DNA of 35,713 nucleotides from positions 11,205 through 46,917 of the forward strand of contig PLJD01000040.1 in NCBI GenBank assembly GCA_003140175.1. Reading direction: 5' to 3'. Of this stretch, positions 8,493 through 15,594 are shown in pieces. Origin of the DNA: Actinomycetota bacterium. GTDB lineage: Bacteria > Actinomycetota > Acidimicrobiia > IMCC26256 > PALSA-555. Below the pieces are notes generated by a model. That model saw only the letters and a list, made by a program, of their open reading frames with translations, did not search any database and was not told where the DNA came from. Within the stretch, counting starts at the first letter, position 1; every line of letters starts with the position of its first letter. The position numbers and the translations under genes are program-made.

Positions 8493-9532
8493 TGGGCTCG
8501 TTCGAGACACAGGCCCGCGGGCTGCTCGGCACGATCCGCACCGGCCATGTCGCGGCGCGGGCACTCGCGGTCGCGGACAGCCGCGTCTTTGTCCGAGCGT
8601 TGTTCCTGGCCTCCGCGGTTCGACTCGGGGTCCTCGGTGGGCTTCGCCACGGACGGTCGTTCGCCGAGCTCGTCGCCGTCACCCGCTGCACGCGTCCCGA
8701 GCGTCTCCGGGCCTGGCTTTCGGTCGGCGTCGAGCTCCACGAGCTCGACGTCCGGTCGGACCGCTACGTCGTTCGGGGCCGTCGGGCTCGCGCCCTCGCC
8801 GACGGCGATCCCTTGCTGCAGGCCCACTACCGCTCGATGCTCGACTACCAGAGCGGTGCCTACGACGAGCTGGCCTCGCTCCTGCGCGCCGACCCGAGTA
8901 CGGGGCGGGTCGACCTCGACGAGCACGCCGCGGTGATCGCCGAGGTGTCTCTTGCCGCCGCCCCCTTTGTGACGCCCTACCTCGACCGCATCGTCGACGA
9001 GCTCCGGCCCGGCCGCGCGCTCGACGTCGGATGCGGCACCGGGGTCTATGTGCGAGCGATGCTCGACGCCGACCCGCTGCTGACCGTGGACGGGATCGAC
9101 CTCGCCGCCGGCGTCATCGACGATGCTCGTGAGCGCCTGCAGACGGCGGGTCTCGGCAACCGAGCCAATCTCGTCGCCGGCGACATCCGCAGCTGGGAGC
9201 CCGACCCGGCGCGTCGCTTCGATCTCGTGACCCTCCTCAACGACGTGTACTACTTCCCCGAACCCGAGCGCGCCGCCCTCTATGAGCGTCTCGGTGGGTT
9301 CCTCACCGACGACGGAGAGCTCGTCGTGGTGACCATGACGCGCGCGGGCTCGATCGCCAGTGCACACCTCCACTTCATGCTCGCGTGCGAGGCGGGGGCC
9401 GCGTCCTTGCCCGAGCGCGGCGAGGTCCCCGCGGACCTGCGTCGGGCCGGCTACGTCGTGGTCGAGGACGAGGCGCTGGTGCCGACCGAACCGTTCGTCG
9501 CCGTCCGGGCCCGACGCGCGGCGCCGCGCTAG
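8492..9532 (+). CDS. Class I SAM-dependent methyltransferase with N-terminal helical domain
   Basis: A 346-residue protein starting at ATG 8492, one base into the stop of the ferritin-DUF362 gene. Residues 1-150 are helical and contain a winged-helix-like stretch (FAELVAVTRCTRPERLRAWL) of the kind that forms dimer or substrate-binding lids in small-molecule methyltransferases. Residue 177 onward holds SAM motif I (LDVGCGTG), then GIDLAAGVIDDARERL (the acidic motif II residue), AGDIRSW and LVTLLNDVYYFPEPERAALY (motif IV region). The layout suits O-, C- or N-methylation of a small molecule. The coupling to the diiron/DUF362 protein suggests a shared pathway. The gene ends in a hairpin shared with the next, convergent gene. 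Confidence 0.9.
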   Translation: MGSFETQARGLLGTIRTGHVAARALAVADSRVFVRALFLASAVRLGVLGGLRHGRSFAELVAVTRCTRPERLRAWLSVGVELHELDVRSDRYVVRGRRARALADGDPLLQAHYRSMLDYQSGAYDELASLLRADPSTGRVDLDEHAAVIAEVSLAAAPFVTPYLDRIVDELRPGRALDVGCGTGVYVRAMLDADPLLTVDGIDLAAGVIDDARERLQTAGLGNRANLVAGDIRSWEPDPARRFDLVTLLNDVYYFPEPERAALYERLGGFLTDDGELVVVTMTRAGSIASAHLHFMLACEAGAASLPERGEVPADLRRAGYVVVEDEALVPTEPFVAVRARRAAPR

Positions 9533-9544
9533 GAGGCGCGGCGC
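9521..9544. terminator. Bidirectional GC hairpin across overlapping stop codons
   Basis: GCGCCGCG (9521-9528) and CGCGGCGC (9537-9544) form a perfect 8-bp stem around CTAGGAGG. The loop contains the TAG stop of the methyltransferase and the reverse TAG stop of the convergent hypothetical gene, so the hairpin could end transcripts from both sides. Confidence 0.55.
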
Positions 9545-9948
9545 AACGCCGACGCGAGCGGGGGGCCAGAGACGGCGGCGAGCTCGTCGGTGAGCTGCTC
9601 GAGGGTCGCGGCGGCCGTGTCCCAATAGCGCACCGCGCGTCCCGCCGGCGGTCGGACGGGCCGGATGCCCAGCTCCGAACGGCTGCCCGACCACGCCGCG
9701 AGCTCGAGTTCGACGCGGACCGGTCGGCGCGAGCGAGGGAGGCGGAGCCGTCCGTGGAGCTGGCGGGCCGTCCCGGGCAGCGACGAGGTCGGCCGGGCGC
9801 TCAGGGCCGCGGTCAGGTGGATGGGGGAGCTCGAGCTCCCGTCGCGGCGCCGCTGAGCGACGAGGTCGTCGAGGGCAGCCGCGGCGTAGCCGAGCGGCAG
9901 CTCAACGTGGCGGCTGACGTACCAAGGCGTGGGTTCGGGCTGGTCCAT
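9529..9948 (-). CDS. Conserved-type hypothetical protein
   Basis: A 139-residue protein from ATG 9948-9946 (MDQPEPTPWYVSRHVELPLG). GGGAG with a 7-nt spacer precedes this ATG, which is why the longer frame to 10074 is not used. The protein has a strand-rich first half (YVSRHVELPLGYAAAALDDLV) and a pattern of alternating basic and hydrophobic residues (RPVRVELELAAWSGSRSELG) before a C-terminal helix (ATLEQLTDELAAV). The layout is compatible with a START/SRPBCC-like helix-grip fold of actinobacterial type, but I do not recognise a specific family. A CRP-like palindrome lies about 112 bp upstream. Confidence 0.6.
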   Translation of the reverse strand: MDQPEPTPWYVSRHVELPLGYAAAALDDLVAQRRRDGSSSSPIHLTAALSARPTSSLPGTARQLHGRLRLPRSRRPVRVELELAAWSGSRSELGIRPVRPPAGRAVRYWDTAAATLEQLTDELAAVSGPPLASALRRAS

Positions 9949-10059
9949 GGGTTCGCTCCCGCGCTGAGTGGGGTTTCGATCACCAGTGTCGACCAGCGTG
10001 TTGACGACGACGTCACGAGCGGGTCGCGGTGCCGTGACAGCCGCATGAACCCTCGGTGT

Positions 10060-10075
10060 CGTGACGCCCGTCACA
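10060..10075. promoter_or_regulatory. CRP/FNR-like palindrome
   Basis: The sequence CGTGACGCCCGTCACA matches TGTGA-N6-TCACA in nine of ten fixed positions, and GTGACG/CGTCAC arms are perfect inverted repeats. It is about 112 bp upstream of the minus-strand hypothetical gene. A further GTCAC/GTGAC pair lies at about 10012-10038. Binding is inferred from pattern only. Confidence 0.4.
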
Positions 10076-10099
10076 GTGCAGGGCCCGAGCCCGCGGCGG

Positions 10100-10251
10100 G
10101 CGCCGCGTTGGCGGGCGAGGTTAATCGAGTTGAATACCGCCGACCGTACGCGCCCTCAGACCACTGGCCGGTCCACGCTGTCTACGAAACTCGCGTAGGA
10201 GGTACGCCCGGGCCGGTTCCGACCCTGGTTGCGACTTACCCTGCACCTTGA
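10100..10251 (+). pseudogene. C-terminal fragment of an endonuclease/exonuclease/phosphatase-like gene
   Basis: The plus-strand frame ending at TGA 10249-10251 reads VEYRRPYAPSDHWPVHAVYE, then a proline-rich tail (GPVPTLVATYPAP). SDHWPV followed by an aromatic strand is the last catalytic block (SDHxP) of the EEP family (exonuclease III, sphingomyelinase, Dnase I fold). Upstream in the same frame no EEP-like sequence (no N-terminal N or E motifs) is present; the frame instead passes through sequence antisense to a neighbouring gene. So only the last roughly 40-50 codons remain. The left limit given is approximate. Confidence 0.45.
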
Positions 10252-10290
10252 CGAGCTAGACGATCGCGCAGGGCGGAACTCGGAGCCGAT

Positions 10291-10824
10291 CTAGAGGAAT
10301 GTGTGCTCAGGAGGATTGTTGTATCGGTCCCAGACCTTGTTGATCTGTGTTTGGTAATAGACATGGTGGAACCCTCCGACGAGCGCCAGAAGGATTCCCA
10401 GCCCCCCTGAACAGCGTTCGCTCGCGCCCGCGGCTTTTTGAGCCTGTTGGATTCGGCTTCCCGTGTTGATGATCGAAACAATCGGCGGAACCAGACACAA
10501 GATCCCACCGAACAGGATGGCAATGAGCGACAGGGTGGGATCGACCTTGATGGTTTGCTCGTAGTCGCGGGTCTCTTCGTTGATCTTGTAGTACCAGTAG
10601 TAGCCGTAAATGCCGAGGGTGACGAACGTCAGAAGCCAGACACCCCACGGGTTCCTGGTCTTGCCGGCTCTCCGCTGAAATGCGGTGCTGGGATATCCCG
10701 TGAGGGGAGCACCCGGTACTGGAGGGACACCCGGTACTGGAGGGACACCCGGTACTGGAGGGACACCCGGTACTGGAGGGACACCCGGTAGTTGAGATTC
10801 GTCTCGTGGATCGGTTGGTGTCAT
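10291..10824 (-). CDS. DUF4234 membrane protein with N-terminal VPGVPP repeats
   Basis: A 177-residue protein from ATG 10824-10822 (MTPTDPRDESQLPG), with GGAG 4 nt upstream; TTG 10857 could extend it by 11 residues. An N-terminal repeat of PGVPPV units (four and a part) is followed by a basic stretch (FQRRAGKTRNPWG) and three hydrophobic segments: VWLLTFVTLGIYGYYWYYKI, which contains the DUF4234 signature (TLGIYxxYW), LIAILFGGILCLVPPIVSII and LGILLALVGG. The family is small membrane proteins of unknown function. The gene is much lower in GC than its neighbours (50-57% in the two 60-bp lines I counted), suggesting transfer. The VPGVPP linker is likely flexible and cytoplasmic. Confidence 0.85.
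   Translation of the reverse strand: MTPTDPRDESQLPGVPPVPGVPPVPGVPPVPGVPPVPGAPLTGYPSTAFQRRAGKTRNPWGVWLLTFVTLGIYGYYWYYKINEETRDYEQTIKVDPTLSLIAILFGGILCLVPPIVSIINTGSRIQQAQKAAGASERCSGGLGILLALVGGFHHVYYQTQINKVWDRYNNPPEHTFL
10711..10790. repeat. 18-bp coding tandem repeat in the DUF4234 gene
   Basis: Four identical 18-bp units (acccggtactggagggac) at 10711, 10729, 10747 and 10765, plus a partial fifth to 10790. The unit length keeps the reading frame and encodes PGVPPV. Perfect identity indicates recent expansion, so copy number may vary among strains. Confidence 0.9.
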
Positions 10825-11094
10825 TGGACTCCGCCCTGGTTGTTGAACGTCCGGCAATACCGGTACAAGCCGTCGGTGGCGATTGTCACGATCGACAGCA
10901 GGAGCAGACGGGCGGCCTCCGCTGCTTGCCCGCCGGGCCGGTCCTTGCCGGAGTGGTCGGACTGTTCATGAAGTCCCTCTCGATCACCGTTGGTCGACGT
11001 GTTCCTAGCCCCCGCTGGGCGGGCGCGTCAATGCGGTGAGCCGCCGGGACTGGAACGGCTCGTCCTGGCGTCGCCGCGATTCGGCGCCATAATC

Positions 11095-11343
11095 ATGCCG
11101 GTGAATCCCGGGGTGGTGGAGTGGCTCGCGATCGGGCTGGCGTTCGTCGCGGTGATCGTGATCTTGCGCTACGCGAGCCGACCGCGCTGTGTGCTGTGTG
11201 CTCGACGCCATGAGGTCCCCTCTCGGACTGTCAAGCAGCCGTGGTCCGTCGATCTCCCACCCGAGGTCGAGTGGACGACGATCAGCTGGCGGGCCGATCA
11301 CTTCGGTGTGCTGCCCCGTCAACCACGCGACGCGAACGCCTGA
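11095..11343 (+). CDS. Small single-span membrane protein, hypothetical
   Basis: An 82-residue ORF from ATG 11095 (MPVNPGVVEWLAIGLAFVAV). One membrane span (about residues 10-25) is followed by a basic cytoplasmic start and a CxxC pair (RCVLCARR), then a hydrophilic tail with VEWTTISWRADHFGV. No family was recognised. There is no clear ribosome-binding site, and a longer frame opens at 10990 but with unnatural sequence. The gene lies in the stretch between the DUF4234 gene and the dehydrogenase, where GC returns to high values. Confidence 0.45.
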   Translation: MPVNPGVVEWLAIGLAFVAVIVILRYASRPRCVLCARRHEVPSRTVKQPWSVDLPPEVEWTTISWRADHFGVLPRQPRDANA

Positions 11344-11428
11344 CCTGACGCGCCGTACCATCCGGCCTCGGTGCCGTGAGCGCCCGGAGCTCGGGCAGGG
11401 TCGGCGCCGCCAGTGACAAGGAGTGACC

Positions 11429-12202
11429 ATGCTCACGATCCCTGGATCGGTCGCCGTCGTCACCGGCGCCTCCTCGGGTATTGGCCGCGAGCTCGCGCTC
11501 GAGCTCGCCGCCACCGGCGCGACCGTCGTCGCGCTCGCCCGCCGGGAGGATCGCCTCGCGTCGCTCACCGAACAGCTGCGGCGTTCGACACCCGAGTCGG
11601 GCTACGTGGTCTGTGACGTGAGCGACACCGACCACTTTGTTGACGTTTTGAGCCGGCTCGAGGCAGATCGGGGACGCATCGACATCCTGATCAACAATGC
11701 CGCGATCTCCGAGCCCGACGGGGAAGGCGTCGAGCCGTACCGGCGGCTCATGGAGACGAACTACTTTTCGGTCGTGGCGGGCACCCTCACCGTGCTCCCC
11801 GGGATGCGGAGCCGCGGGTGCGGCGCCGTCGTGAACGTCTCCTCCGACACTGCCCGGGCGCCGACGCCGGGCGAGCCCGGCTACTCCGCCTCGAAGGCAG
11901 CCGTCAGCGCATTCACCGAAGCGCTGTCCTTCGAGACCGAAGGCGACGGTGTGCACCTCCATGTGCTCTACCCCGGATGGGTGCCGACGGAGATGACGCA
12001 GCCCGACGGTCGAGCGGACCCGCACCGGCCACCCAAGTTCGTGCGTCGCACGCCCCACCAGGTCGCCCGGCTCGTGGTGAGCCGACTCGGGCAGCGTCGC
12101 CTCGAGCTCGACGCCACGAAAGTCGCCCGCATCGCGCCCGTCGCCCGGGCCCTGTTTCCCTCCGCCTATCGCCGAGGGGTGCGCGCCTCGTTGCGGACCT
12201 GA
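11429..12202 (+). CDS. Short-chain dehydrogenase/reductase (classical SDR)
   Basis: A 257-residue protein. AAGGAG at 11418-11423 is 5 nt before ATG 11429, so this start is preferred over GTG 11423. It has TGASSGIG (12-19) for cofactor binding, NNAA (89-92), a serine block (VNVSSDT) and Y152-SAS-K156 (YSASK), so the catalytic tetrad is complete. The C-terminal part has YPGWVPTEMTQ, the typical lid after the active site. It would reduce or oxidise a small alcohol/ketone with NAD(P); the substrate is unknown. It stands alone with its own ribosome site; there is no operon partner. Confidence 0.92.
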   Translation: MLTIPGSVAVVTGASSGIGRELALELAATGATVVALARREDRLASLTEQLRRSTPESGYVVCDVSDTDHFVDVLSRLEADRGRIDILINNAAISEPDGEGVEPYRRLMETNYFSVVAGTLTVLPGMRSRGCGAVVNVSSDTARAPTPGEPGYSASKAAVSAFTEALSFETEGDGVHLHVLYPGWVPTEMTQPDGRADPHRPPKFVRRTPHQVARLVVSRLGQRRLELDATKVARIAPVARALFPSAYRRGVRASLRT

Positions 12203-12331
12203 CAGGTTCATGACCCCCGAGCCGGCTCCCCCGGTCGGCCCGAACGGTTTGGGAACCCCGATACCCCTGACCGGCCGCGGCGCCACCCGCGGGGACCCGA
12301 CCGGCCTCACGCGTCCCGCGTGCCGACGGCC

Positions 12332-12337
12332 TACATT
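12332..12337 (+). promoter_or_regulatory. -10 element (TACATT) for a leaderless transcript
   Basis: TACATT fits TANNNT and ends 6 nt before ATG 12344. This spacing is that of a leaderless actinobacterial start, where transcription begins at the A of ATG. Confidence 0.45.
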
Positions 12338-12343
12338 GCGCGC

Positions 12344-12406
12344 ATGGCCCGAGTCGTCGCCTCCGCCCCGGTCCGGGCCACCGTCGACGCGCCGGCACGC
12401 GGCTGA
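12344..12406 (+). CDS. 20-codon leader ORF coupled to the TIGR03086 gene
   Basis: ATG 12344 opens MARVVASAPVRATVDAPARG and the TGA (12404-12406) overlaps the next ATG by one base (TGATG). The first residues resemble the beginning of an SRPBCC-fold protein (MARVxVSAPVxAPxxxVW), so it may be the stub of a deleted gene, or a leader peptide feeding ribosomes into the downstream gene. Confidence 0.35.
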   Translation: MARVVASAPVRATVDAPARG

Positions 12407-12981
12407 TGGAGGCGCTCCCCGGCTACGAGCAGACCCTGGTCTGGGCCGGCCAGCGCATCGCCGGTGTGCGCCCCGAGGACCTCGACTTGGCGAGCCCCTG
12501 TCGGGACTGGAACGTGCGAGCGCTTGTCGCGCACATCGTGGCCGGGATCTGGTACTTCAAGGCCCTCGCCACCGACGAACCCGTCGCCGATCTGATGCGG
12601 GGTCTCTCGGATCTGGTTGGTGATGACCCGTTCGCGTCGTACGACCGGGCTGGACGGAGCGCGCTGGAGGTATGGCGCGCGCCAGGCGCGCTCGACCGCA
12701 GCTATGTGTTACCGCTCGGTGAGCGGCCGGGTCGGGAGGCGCTTGCCATCCACCAAGCCGATTTGCTCGTCCATGGCTGGGACGTCGCCGAGGCCACCCA
12801 TCAGGACTCGACGATGGACCCGGAGCTGGCCGCGTTCTCGCTCGAGACCCTGTCCGGCTTCATCCAACCTGCGATGCGGGGGCCCGGCCGCGCCTACGCC
12901 CCGGCCGTCGCGGCGGGTGCGGGTGCCGACGACGAGGAGCGGCTGCTCGCGTTCGTCGGACGGACCAGCGCCTGGCGTTAG
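12406..12981 (+). CDS. TIGR03086 family metal-binding protein (DinB/MDMPI-like)
   Basis: A 191-residue protein, ATG 12406. The N-terminal half carries SPCRDWNVRALVAHIVAG, the hallmark of the TIGR03086 group within the maleylpyruvate isomerase N-terminal/DinB superfamily, with His43 the first likely metal ligand. The HQADLLVHGWDVAEATH block contains the HxWD pattern that supplies the other ligands. Related enzymes use mycothiol in isomerisation or S-transfer, but most TIGR03086 proteins have no proven role. It ends with ERLLAFVGRTSAWR, the usual C-terminal block (FLGRxPxW). It may be translated from the leader ORF directly upstream. Confidence 0.85.
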   Translation: MEALPGYEQTLVWAGQRIAGVRPEDLDLASPCRDWNVRALVAHIVAGIWYFKALATDEPVADLMRGLSDLVGDDPFASYDRAGRSALEVWRAPGALDRSYVLPLGERPGREALAIHQADLLVHGWDVAEATHQDSTMDPELAAFSLETLSGFIQPAMRGPGRAYAPAVAAGAGADDEERLLAFVGRTSAWR

Positions 12982-13026
12982 CGGCGTCCCGGTGTTGGCC
13001 GCGATCGACGAACGTCGGCGTCGCGC

Positions 13027-14511
13027 TCAGGTTGGGAACGCCTTGACCGTCAGCCCGCTTTCGATGAACACCTGGCCGTTCCCGACTCCCGGGGTTGGGA
13101 AGTGCTCCGAACCGGTCAAGGCCAGCTGGTAGCGCATCATCGCCGCGCCGGTGCTGACGTTGACGCCGAACAGCTGGTTGGACCCAGAGTCGGCCGAGAA
13201 CACTAGGTTCGAGATCGGGTCCACCGTCGCGGGTCCACCCGCGGCGACGTCCGACGGGGAGGTCCACCCCGCCGACATGGTCCCGCTGCCGAGGACGAGC
13301 TGCTTCATCACCGAGCCGCGACACGGCACGAAGATCGAGGTCCCGAGGGTCACGACGTTCCCGAACGTGCCGCCCGAGCACACGCTCAGCTGCGTGACCA
13401 ACGAAAGGTCAGACTTGTTCAACAGGTAGCCGGTGCCGCGCTTGCCGATCTGGAACACCTGCGTGCCGTTGTCGACGAGCAGCGGGGCGGACGATCCGAG
13501 GTCCAAGTCGCTCTGGTTGTCGCTCGCGAACGTCGACGGCTGGAAGACGTGGGTCGGGTTGGTCGGGCTGCTGGGGAGCGGGAAGGGCAGCTGCACGACC
13601 GCGTCGCTGTTGTCCCCGCTCGCCGGTGGGCTCGACCCGTCTGCGCTGTTTCCGGTCGCGGCATAGATGGTGCTGGTCGAGCTGTCGACCGCGATGCCGC
13701 CGGGGGCCCACACCGCGCCTTCCCGGTCGTTCGTGACCGTGGACGCGGTGGCGGATTCGAAGTACCCCCCGATGCTCCCGTCAGTCTCGCTCACGTCCAC
13801 CACGAACCCGTGGTACGGGCCGCAGTCACCAGACAGTCCACCGAACCCGACATAGACGTGGCCGTTCGTGGCCACCAGCCCCGTCCGCTGTTGCTCCGCC
13901 GAAACCTCGTTCTGAGTGGAGCCGACGGTGGCGACCGTCATAGCGGGGGGGTCGATGACCACCGGGTTGAGCACAAAGTCGCCGTTCACCGGGTTGATAC
14001 CGGCGATGACGTGCTCGGGCTGATGCGGGGACGACCCCGCCGGGTTGTGCTCGCGCTCGCCAACCACCCAGACGCTCCCGTTGTCGAGCACCGGGTTGCT
14101 CGTGATCCCGAGCGGGTTGATGTCGCCACAGCCGGACAGGGTCTGCACGGGACCGAACGCGTCGTTCTCGCTAAGCGGCTGGGGAGTGCCGATCGAGATC
14201 GGCCCCCACAGCATTGTGCCGTCCACGGGGTTGAGCCCATAAACCGAGTCGTTCTCGGTGGCGACGACGACCACCCCGACACCGTTGAGAAGGCTGGGAT
14301 CGGGAAACAAGACTGGTTGGGCCTGGATGGTCCCGTCGAGGTTTGGCGACGTCCATTTCGCCGGTGTGAGCGCAGGCAGCGCCGGCGCCGCGGTCGTCGT
14401 GGTCGTCGTGGGGGGTGGCGGGGTGGGCGGGGGAACGACCGGGCGGCAGGCGGCGAGCACTCCGCCGCCCAGCAGCAGGGTTGCGGCGATGCTGACGGTT
14501 TGTACACGCAT
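13027..14511 (-). CDS. PQQ-type beta-propeller lipoprotein
   Basis: A 494-residue protein from ATG 14511-14509, preceded by GGAGGA with 7-nt spacing. The N terminus is a lipoprotein signal (MRVQTVSIAATLLLGGGVLAAC, lipobox LAAC, Cys22). A P/T-rich linker (PPPTPPPPTTTTTTAAP) follows. The body has repeated blade patterns such as NDSVYGLNPVDGTMLWG, SVWVVGEREH, GHVYVGFGGLSGDCGPYHGF and LVFSADSGSNQLFGVNVSTG, typical of PQQ-binding-like (pyrrolo-quinoline quinone) beta-propellers. The repeat sequences resemble the outer-surface propellers of actinobacteria with no quinone-site residues seen, so an enzyme role is not supported. It is divergent from sigR. Confidence 0.85.
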   Translation of the reverse strand: MRVQTVSIAATLLLGGGVLAACRPVVPPPTPPPPTTTTTTAAPALPALTPAKWTSPNLDGTIQAQPVLFPDPSLLNGVGVVVVATENDSVYGLNPVDGTMLWGPISIGTPQPLSENDAFGPVQTLSGCGDINPLGITSNPVLDNGSVWVVGEREHNPAGSSPHQPEHVIAGINPVNGDFVLNPVVIDPPAMTVATVGSTQNEVSAEQQRTGLVATNGHVYVGFGGLSGDCGPYHGFVVDVSETDGSIGGYFESATASTVTNDREGAVWAPGGIAVDSSTSTIYAATGNSADGSSPPASGDNSDAVVQLPFPLPSSPTNPTHVFQPSTFASDNQSDLDLGSSAPLLVDNGTQVFQIGKRGTGYLLNKSDLSLVTQLSVCSGGTFGNVVTLGTSIFVPCRGSVMKQLVLGSGTMSAGWTSPSDVAAGGPATVDPISNLVFSADSGSNQLFGVNVSTGAAMMRYQLALTGSEHFPTPGVGNGQVFIESGLTVKAFPT

Positions 14512-14694
14512 GGGCCGGTCCTCCACTGACGTGGCGGCTGTTGCTGTCGGCCCCCGGCCCCCGGCGAGTCCCACCTTAAAGCGCCACCGAGTGGGTGCGT
14601 GACCACTCCGAGGGAGGTCCTCCTAGCGGTTCGTCGTGGCGAATCCCGGTACGAGGCCTGGATATCCGACCCGGGTGCGGTCAGACCTCGGGCG

Positions 14695-14700
14695 TATGCT
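14695..14700 (+). promoter_or_regulatory. -10 element (TATGCT) for leaderless sigR
   Basis: TATGCT is followed by 6 nt and ATG 14707, the spacing of a leaderless transcript. No GGAAT-type -35 of SigR-dependent promoters was seen at the expected distance. Confidence 0.5.
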
Positions 14701-14706
14701 CCGCCC

Positions 14707-15291
14707 ATGGCCGACCAGGCCCGATTCGCTGATCTGGCGATGCCGTACATGGACGCCCTCTACTCGGCGGCGTTGCGGATGACCCGCACACCGGCTGACG
14801 CGGAGGATCTGGTCCAGGAGACGTACCTGCGCGCGTACCGAGGCTTCGGCGGCTTCAAGGACGGCACGAACATCAAGGCCTGGCTCTACAAGATCCTGAC
14901 CAACACCTTCATCAACTCGTATCGGGCCAAGAAGCGTCGCCCCGAGGAAACCGACCTCGACGACACCGAGGACTTCTATCTCTATCGACGCCTCGGCGGC
15001 CTTGAGGCCGCGGCGGCGGAGCGGACCCCCGAGACGCAGGTGCTCGAGTCGATCCCGGAGCCGGTCGTCAAAGAGGCCCTCGAGTCGCTGCCCGAGCAGT
15101 TCCGCATGGCGGTGCTCCTCGCCGACGTCGAGGGCTTCTCCTACAAGGAGATCGCCGAGATCATGGACGTGCCGATCGGGACGGTGATGAGCCGACTCCA
15201 TCGTGGAAGAAAGCAGCTCCAGGCGCGGTTGTGGAACTTTGCCCAGGAACGCGGGCTCCTGCCCGAGCCGGCTGCCGCCGGCGGGTCGTAG
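14707..15291 (+). CDS. sigR: ECF RNA polymerase sigma factor, SigR/SigH (ECF12) type
   Basis: A 194-residue sigma-70-family factor from ATG 14707 ([19 protein letters not shown]). Region 2 is complete: [42 protein letters not shown] contains the core-binding and -10 recognition helices. Region 4 has [44 protein letters not shown] with its helix-turn-helix. The sequence is of the redox-stress SigR/SigH type that controls thioredoxin and mycothiol genes. The anti-sigma factor rsrA follows 44 bp downstream, as is usual in actinobacteria, and holds it until disulfide stress. The longer frame to 14599 is not used because the ATG at 14707 gives the family N terminus and has a leaderless -10. Confidence 0.93.
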   Translation: MADQARFADLAMPYMDALYSAALRMTRTPADAEDLVQETYLRAYRGFGGFKDGTNIKAWLYKILTNTFINSYRAKKRRPEETDLDDTEDFYLYRRLGGLEAAAAERTPETQVLESIPEPVVKEALESLPEQFRMAVLLADVEGFSYKEIAEIMDVPIGTVMSRLHRGRKQLQARLWNFAQERGLLPEPAAAGGS

Positions 15292-15335
15292 CGGACCAGG
15301 CAGAGCGAGCCAGGGGAACGAGGACCGGGACGAGG

Positions 15336-15572
15336 ATGGACTGCGAACGGGCGTCCCACCGGATGTACTACTACCTGGACGGCGAGCTCACCGTCTGGCG
15401 TCGGTGGGTCATCACCCGGCATCTCAACCGCTGCCCGCCGTGCGCGCAGGGCTACGACTTCGAGATCGACCTGCGCCAAGTCATCGCGATGCGGTGCCGG
15501 GACACGGTCCCGCCAGATCTGAAGCGGCGGGTGGCCGACGCGCTCGGGCTGTCTGCGACGGACGACGCGTGA
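15336..15572 (+). CDS. rsrA: Zinc-binding anti-sigma factor, RsrA type
   Basis: A 78-residue ZAS-family anti-sigma factor from ATG 15336 (MDCERASHRMYYYLDGELT). It has Cys3, His8 and the core motif H29-x3-C33-x2-C36 (RHLNRCPPC), which binds zinc and switches with disulfide stress, releasing the sigma factor. YYYLDGELT is the family block after the first ligand. It is 44 bp after sigR and probably cotranscribed. The start codon is preceded by ACGAGG. The length is typical for RsrA-like proteins (about 80-105). Identity as the sigR partner is inferred from position and motif. Confidence 0.9.
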   Translation: MDCERASHRMYYYLDGELTVWRRWVITRHLNRCPPCAQGYDFEIDLRQVIAMRCRDTVPPDLKRRVADALGLSATDDA

Positions 15573-15581
15573 GTTCGCCCG

Positions 15582-15587
15582 TATGAT
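15582..15587 (+). promoter_or_regulatory. -10 element (TATGAT) for a leaderless transcript
   Basis: TATGAT is a near-consensus -10, followed by 7 nt and ATG 15595, again a leaderless spacing. It begins 10 bp after the rsrA stop. Confidence 0.5.
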
Positions 15588-15594
15588 GGCGGGC

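Larger units (their letters stand above)
9949..10290. other. 342-bp gap with CRP-like site and gene remnant
   Basis: The gap between the hypothetical gene (start at 9948) and the DUF4234 gene (stop at 10291) holds a CRP/FNR-like palindrome (10060-10075) and a plus-strand remnant of an endonuclease/exonuclease/phosphatase C terminus (about 10100-10251). GC content begins to fall here relative to flanking genes. Confidence 0.5.

Noticed and set aside
5460..8564. 1034-codon minus-strand frame opposite the exporter and ferritin-DUF362 genes
   Set aside because: Shadow frame; it crosses several real genes and shows no recognisable domain.
10711..10790. Short tandem repeats considered as a CRISPR array
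   Set aside because: Units are contiguous with no spacers, lie inside a coding gene and keep its frame.
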